64,000 nt of DNA from Toxonevra muliebris (lineage: Eukaryota > Arthropoda > Insecta > Diptera > Pallopteridae): positions 54,076,079 to 54,140,078 of the forward strand of contig OY829327.1 of NCBI GenBank assembly GCA_963691655.1, given 5' to 3'. Below the pieces are notes generated by a model. That model saw nothing but the letters and a program-made list of their open reading frames with translations, was not told the DNA's origin and searched no databases. This document shows, piece by piece, positions 60,377-64,000 of this stretch. Position 1 is the stretch's first letter, and every line of letters starts with the position of its first letter. Made by a program: the position numbers and the translations under genes.

Positions 60377-60526
60377 TAGGGGCGGTTTACATGAGCGAGA
60401 ATGTTGTCGCGGCGCTGCCGTTAACCAATATTAAAAATATTTGATGGTTCAACGGTTGGTCTTTGCGTTTACACGATCGTTGGCGAGTCAGGTTGTGAGA
60501 TAAGACCGACCGTGTAAGCCCCCCTA
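60377..60526. mobile_element. 150-bp MITE
   Basis: Left end TAGGGGCGGTTTACATG. The reverse complement of the right end is TAGGGGGGCTTACACGG, a 17-base inverted repeat with about four mismatches. The interior is GC-richer than the flanks. It lies about 740 bases upstream of the glutamate dehydrogenase start. No clear target duplication, unless TA. Confidence 0.5.
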
Positions 60527-61268
60527 ATAACAAGTAAGTAAACGTCAAACGTACACGTAAAATTTGATCGTTTATGGACTTCTTGCAAATGGTTTTTAAA
60601 TTTTGTAATTATTATATGAAGAAAACCTACAAAAAGTTTTTTTTAAACCTTCAAGTACTTGCTGAATGCTCGAATGAATATCGTTACCTAATTATGTAAT
60701 TTGCCAAAGCCCTAACACGCATTTTTCAAATTTTACAGGAAAAGCTAAAAAATATTCTGACATTTGGAGTATTGTTTCGAGAATTTGTAATTTAAAGTAA
60801 CAGAACAGATCGTAAGTTTTCGATGTATGTTTTCAAAAGTTAGGGGTGCAGATGAAAGTGGACACGCTTTATCATATCCATCAAAAACACGTTATTGAAA
60901 AATTTGATGTTAGGGTTTTAACAAATTAAGGTAGCGATATATACTTAAAAGAATTTGCGCTTTTAATTCCTTAAAAGTCTAAGTTTTTTCACTCACAAAC
61001 TCCTATCAAAATTCTCAACATTATTTCATTGAAAATTTATTCGGTATCGCTTTTCAAAAAACAAATTTTTCATTTCCATTTTTTCGAAAAATTTGAAATT
61101 TATTAAATTTAAATAACATGGAATTAATCGCGTTATAAAAAAATAAGAAATACCGAAAAAAATCGTAAACAAATTCAAGTAATTCACAAAATAACAAAAA
61201 AAAAAAAATTGCAATTGTTTCGTAGTAGTAAAATTATTAAAATCGTAATTCGAAGACTCGCAAATAAA
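60527..61268 (+). promoter_or_regulatory. upstream region of the glutamate dehydrogenase gene
   Basis: AT-rich and without an obvious TATA box or initiator that can be trusted. The leader just before the ATG is A-rich (AATAAAATG), a good fly translation context. Confidence 0.3.
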
Positions 61269-61671
61269 ATGTATGGAAAATGTTTGGGTAGTAGCCGCCA
61301 TTGCTGCTTTTCCAAGCTGCGGCTAGCTAAGAACATCCTAGTGCAAGTTTGTATCAGAGAGAAACATGAAATCCCCAAAGAGTTGGCGAAAATTCCTAAG
61401 GAAAAAGATCCGAAATTTTCTGCTATGGTTGCATATTATTATCACAATGCAGCTCAACTTATGGAAGCAGATTTGGTCAAGCAATTGGAAAAATATACGC
61501 ATTTGTCGAAAGAGCAGCGAGAGCAACGTGTTAGCGCAATATTAAAACTGATAGGAACGACTGCCTGCACTTTAGAGTTTAATTTCCCAATTATTAGGGC
61601 CAATGGTTGTTATGAAATTATAACCGGTTATCGAGCGCATCATATTAGACACAGGCTGCCCGTAAAGGGGG
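61269..61671 (+). CDS. glutamate dehydrogenase exon 1
   Basis: ATG at 61269 (AATAAAATGT) is chosen because the only longer reading needs a TTG start at 61209. It encodes residues 1-134 plus one base of Gly135. The donor G|GTTCGT is required by the K-G-G-I-R-Y join; the nearby better-looking GTAATT at 61676 would break the frame. Confidence 0.85.
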
Positions 61672-63081
61672 GTTCGTAATTACTAACGGTTTGAATGACT
61701 TGAGATTGATAACTCTTTTCTTTAAGGTATACGTTATGCATTGGATGTGGAACCCGATGAGGTGAAGGGCTTAAGTTACCTTATGACCTTCAAAAATGCT
61801 TGTGTTAATGTCCCTTTCGGTGGGTCCAAAGGTGGCGTATCCATTGATCCCAAAAAATATACAGTACCCGAATTGCAAACTATCACAAGGCGTTACACAA
61901 TGGAATTATTAAAACGTAATATGATTGGGCCGGGCATAGATGTACCCGCACCCGATGTAAATACGGGCGAACGTGAAATGAGTTGGATATGCGATCAATA
62001 TATGAAAACATTTGGTAATTAGTGCCTATAATTTATTCATGTAATTTATTATATGTAAATTGTGTGTATTCATGTATGTATTTATAAATGTAGGATACAA
62101 TGACATCAACGCACTGGCCATTGTTACCGGTAAGCCAGTACAGAACGGTGGCATAAATGGACGAACTGCTGCTACTGGTCGTGGTCTGTGGAAAGCAGCC
62201 GATACTTTCATTCAGGATAAAGACTGGATGGATTTGATTAAATTTAAACCTGGATGGAAAGATAAAACCGTCATTGTTCAAGGATTTGGCAATGTCGGGT
62301 CCTATGCATCGATAAATGTTGTCAAGGCCGGGGCTAAATTAATAGGTGTCCAAGAGTTTGATTGTTCATTATCTAATCCTGAGGGAATCGATCCAACGGT
62401 AATATATTTTAACTGTTGCTATAACTTTTAATGCTTTCAATATTAATATGCAATGTTTGTCAATAGGATTTAATGAATTATTACCATAAGAACAAGAGGT
62501 CCATCAAAGGATATACGAAAGCGAAAGAGTTCAAAGGAGAGTTATTAGCCGAGAAATGTGATATACTTATGCCGTGTGCCACGCAAAAAGTCATAACATC
62601 TGAAAATGCTGACAAGATTCAGGCTAAATTTATACTGGAGGGGGCCAATGGACCCACAACACCAGCCGCCGATGAAATAATGCGAAAAAAGGGGATACTA
62701 GTTGTCCCGGATCTATACATTAATGCCGGTGGTGTGACTGTCTCATACTTTGAGTATCTCAAGAATATTAATCACGTATCATATGGCAAATTGCATGTAA
62801 AACGCGACAATCTTATGATACACGAAATTTTCAATTCACTCAACGAGGGCGGCAAAGGAAAGTTCAAAGCTAACGAAAAACTTGAGCTCATACGTGATTG
62901 TACATCGGAGATTGAAATTGTCGATGCTGGATTGCAAACGGTAATGGAGAGAGCAGGTCGTGGCATTAAAGAAACAGCAAATCGATTTGCACTTTGTAAT
63001 GATCTACGCACGGCCGCTTACATTTGGTCAATCAATAAGATATTTAATGCTGTGGAGAGTTCAGGAATTTCACAACAATAA
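61269..63081 (+). CDS. mitochondrial glutamate dehydrogenase, divergent paralogue (4 exons, 536 aa)
   Basis: join(61269-61671, 61727-62014, 62094-62398, 62467-63081), 1611 nt. Catalyses NAD(P)-dependent oxidative deamination of glutamate to 2-oxoglutarate in the mitochondrial matrix. The Lys/Arg-rich, acid-free first 30 residues suit a targeting presequence. Substrate site [17 protein letters not shown] lies at 119-135 (Lys133). Catalytic Lys157 sits in [14 protein letters not shown], Asp211 in [11 protein letters not shown], and the nucleotide-binding GFGNVG at 294-299. The C-terminal part has [10 protein letters not shown] and [16 protein letters not shown]. The antenna, about residues 440-482, is roughly 20 residues shorter than in typical animal enzymes. 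Divergence from housekeeping Gdh suggests a paralogue such as the testis-specific Drosophila bb8; orthology is unproven. Confidence 0.9.
61727..62014 (+). CDS. glutamate dehydrogenase exon 2
   Basis: Follows a 55-nt intron (acceptor TTTAAG). It encodes residues 136-230, including the catalytic Lys157 and Asp211, and ends TTTG at the donor GTAATT. Confidence 0.9.
62094..62398 (+). CDS. glutamate dehydrogenase exon 3
   Basis: Follows a 79-nt intron (acceptor TGTAG). It encodes residues 232-332 with the Rossmann GFGNVG motif and ends CCAACG at the donor GTAATA, phase 0. Confidence 0.9.
62467..63081 (+). CDS. glutamate dehydrogenase exon 4
   Basis: Follows a 68-nt intron (acceptor CAATAG). It encodes residues 333-536, [10 protein letters not shown] to SGISQQ, with the short antenna and the C-terminal helix [15 protein letters not shown]. 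The stop is TAA at 63079-63081. Confidence 0.92.
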   Translation, partial: DLMNYYHKNKRSIKGYTKAKEFKGELLAEKCDILMPCATQKVITSENADKIQAKFILEGANGPTTPAADEIMRKKGILVVPDLYINAGGVTVSYFEYLKNINHVSYGKLHVKRDNLMIHEIFNSLNEGGKGKFKANEKLELIRDCTSEIEIVDAGLQTVMERAGRGIKETANRFALCNDLRTAAYIWSINKIFNAVESSGISQQ

Positions 63082-63132
63082 ATTTTTGATCATTTTATAT
63101 ATTTATTTTGGATAACACTTTCATCTAATAAA
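63077..63132 (+). terminator. candidate poly(A) signals of the glutamate dehydrogenase gene
   Basis: AATAAA overlaps the stop codon (63077-63082) and a second AATAAA lies at 63127-63132. The second is better placed for a short 3' UTR. Confidence 0.5.
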
Positions 63133-63489
63133 AAATGAACTTGACGAAAATGTTGCAATTTTACTTTTTATGGTAGCAAACAAGACTTCAGCTCAGCCAT
63201 CACCTTATTTTCTTCCAAATGAAGCATTCGCCCTTAATTGAAGCGGAATGTGGACTGTAATCGAGTTCATTTTAACGCTCTTATCAGATTCAATGCAGTG
63301 TATTTGTTGGTGTGGGATTATGGCAATTCGTAGCTTTTAAGCCATGATTATAAATTCTGAAACTTCCATATTGTCTATGTAAAAACCGGTAAAAGAAATC
63401 GGAAGTCGGAGGAAAAACGGTCAAAGTTAATTTGATTTCATAAACAAATTATTTCGTTCAATTCCAATGCTATTTGCACTATTGGCGCA
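63133..63489. other. non-coding, nothing recognised
   Basis: Downstream flank of the glutamate dehydrogenase gene. Confidence 0.45.
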
Positions 63490-63790
63490 ATGGCCTTGAG
63501 AATTGGAGTCGCAGCAAGAAGTTGTTATAGAAGTTGCTATAGAAGTTGTGAAGAAAATGAGACCATCCACCACCTTCTCTGTGAATGCCACAATCTCCAA
63601 ATCCGTCGATTCCGTTTTCTATGAAGTAAAGTTCGGAGATTCCGCCAACAGACCTTGTAAGGTTTATTAGGAGTACTAAGTGGTTACATGATGGGCAGAG
63701 GCTTTTTGAGGTCTGTTTCATAGGTGGATATTCCAAATTTATATATTGGACCCCTAGACGCTCAGTTTTTCTGAGTACTTCCCTTTAAAT
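63490..63790 (+). mobile_element. non-LTR retrotransposon 3' fragment
   Basis: Plus-strand frames read ENETIHHLLCECHNLQIRRF, the Cys/His block closing LINE ORFs, then RSTKWLHDGQRLFEV and FLSTSL with a stop near 63789. Frameshifts interrupt it. It is similar in plan to the fragments at 3400-3900 and 38920-39320. Confidence 0.6.
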
Positions 63791-64000
63791 CTAACCGGGA
63801 AAACGACTTGATAGCGATTTAAATGTAATTTTAAGTTTATATTTCTTTACCAAGATATATGAAACGCTATTTATAAACGACACTAGTCGGGAACGTTCTG
63901 CGAAAAATGTGTACCAGAATAGCAAATTACCAGATTTTAAATCGCAATAACTGGCGCTAAGCTAATAACAGCGAGCTATCTAAAACATTACAATCGGAAA
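63791..64000. other. non-coding window edge
   Basis: No feature recognised. Confidence 0.4.

Noticed and set aside
61209..61268. N-terminal extension of glutamate dehydrogenase
   Set aside because: It would need a TTG start; ATG at 61269 has a good fly context and gives a plausible targeting sequence.
1..64000. CRISPR arrays, operons or bacterial-type systems
   Set aside because: Introns, poly(A)-type signals and eukaryotic transposons show a nuclear animal genome; no spaced identical repeats are seen.

Overview
This is a 64 kb stretch of AT-rich nuclear DNA from an insect, almost certainly a cyclorrhaphan (higher) fly. The signs are fly-type spliced genes with 55-80 nt introns, CAA/CAG-rich coding and leader sequence, CATA/GTAT microsatellites, and an ETS gene whose DNA-binding domain is nearly that of Drosophila pointed. 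I cannot name the species. Only two protein-coding genes are supported, both on the + strand; together they cover about 3.6 kb. The rest is introns, intergenic DNA and many mobile-element remnants.

Gene 1 is pointed (pnt), P1 type. Its first coding exon is at 31137-31944, the common exons are at 47978-48939, 49020-49177 and 51842-51905, and the joins keep frame to give 663 residues with a C-terminal ETS domain. No SAM/PNT domain is seen, so the exons of the MAPK-responsive P2 isoform should lie left of the window. Positions 1 to about 30000 are then probably a P2 intron or the P1 upstream control region. Two upstream ORFs precede the P1 start, one overlapping it. Gene 2 is a four-exon, divergent mitochondrial glutamate dehydrogenase of 536 residues (61269-63081). 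It keeps the catalytic residues but has a shortened antenna.

Mobile and repeat content, left to right: SINE-like block (2.1 kb); minus-strand non-LTR RNase H remnant (3.4-3.9); TIR MITE (4.05-4.43); foldback repeat (7.1-7.6); hAT-type MITE with 8-bp duplication (7.7-8.3); hammerhead-ribozyme-like motif (9.9); TTAA-flanked piggyBac-like element (10.1-11.8); inverted and tandem 157-bp repeats (15.2-16.2); tRNA-type SINE (16.6); hAT-like element filled with a degenerate array (22.2-23.8); mariner remnant (24.3-24.9); and a detached element arm (27.9-28.3). The 16 kb P1 intron holds a TIR-like element coding for an unfamiliar arthropod protein family (33.8-35.0), a second TTAA element (37.6-38.2), and non-LTR remnants (38.9-39.3 and 45.3-46.2). 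Further right are twin hAT MITEs with perfect 8-bp duplications (50.5-51.4 in the last pnt intron and 55.3-56.3), a second hammerhead motif (54.2), a deleted Harbinger-like element (54.4-55.1), a 1.4 kb inverted repeat (58.2-59.6) and a small MITE (60.4).

The strongest unusual signal is the pair of hammerhead-ribozyme-like motifs at 9925-9969 and 54233-54277. They share architecture and show compensatory base changes in stem II, which suggests a Penelope-like or other ribozyme-bearing retroelement family in this fly.
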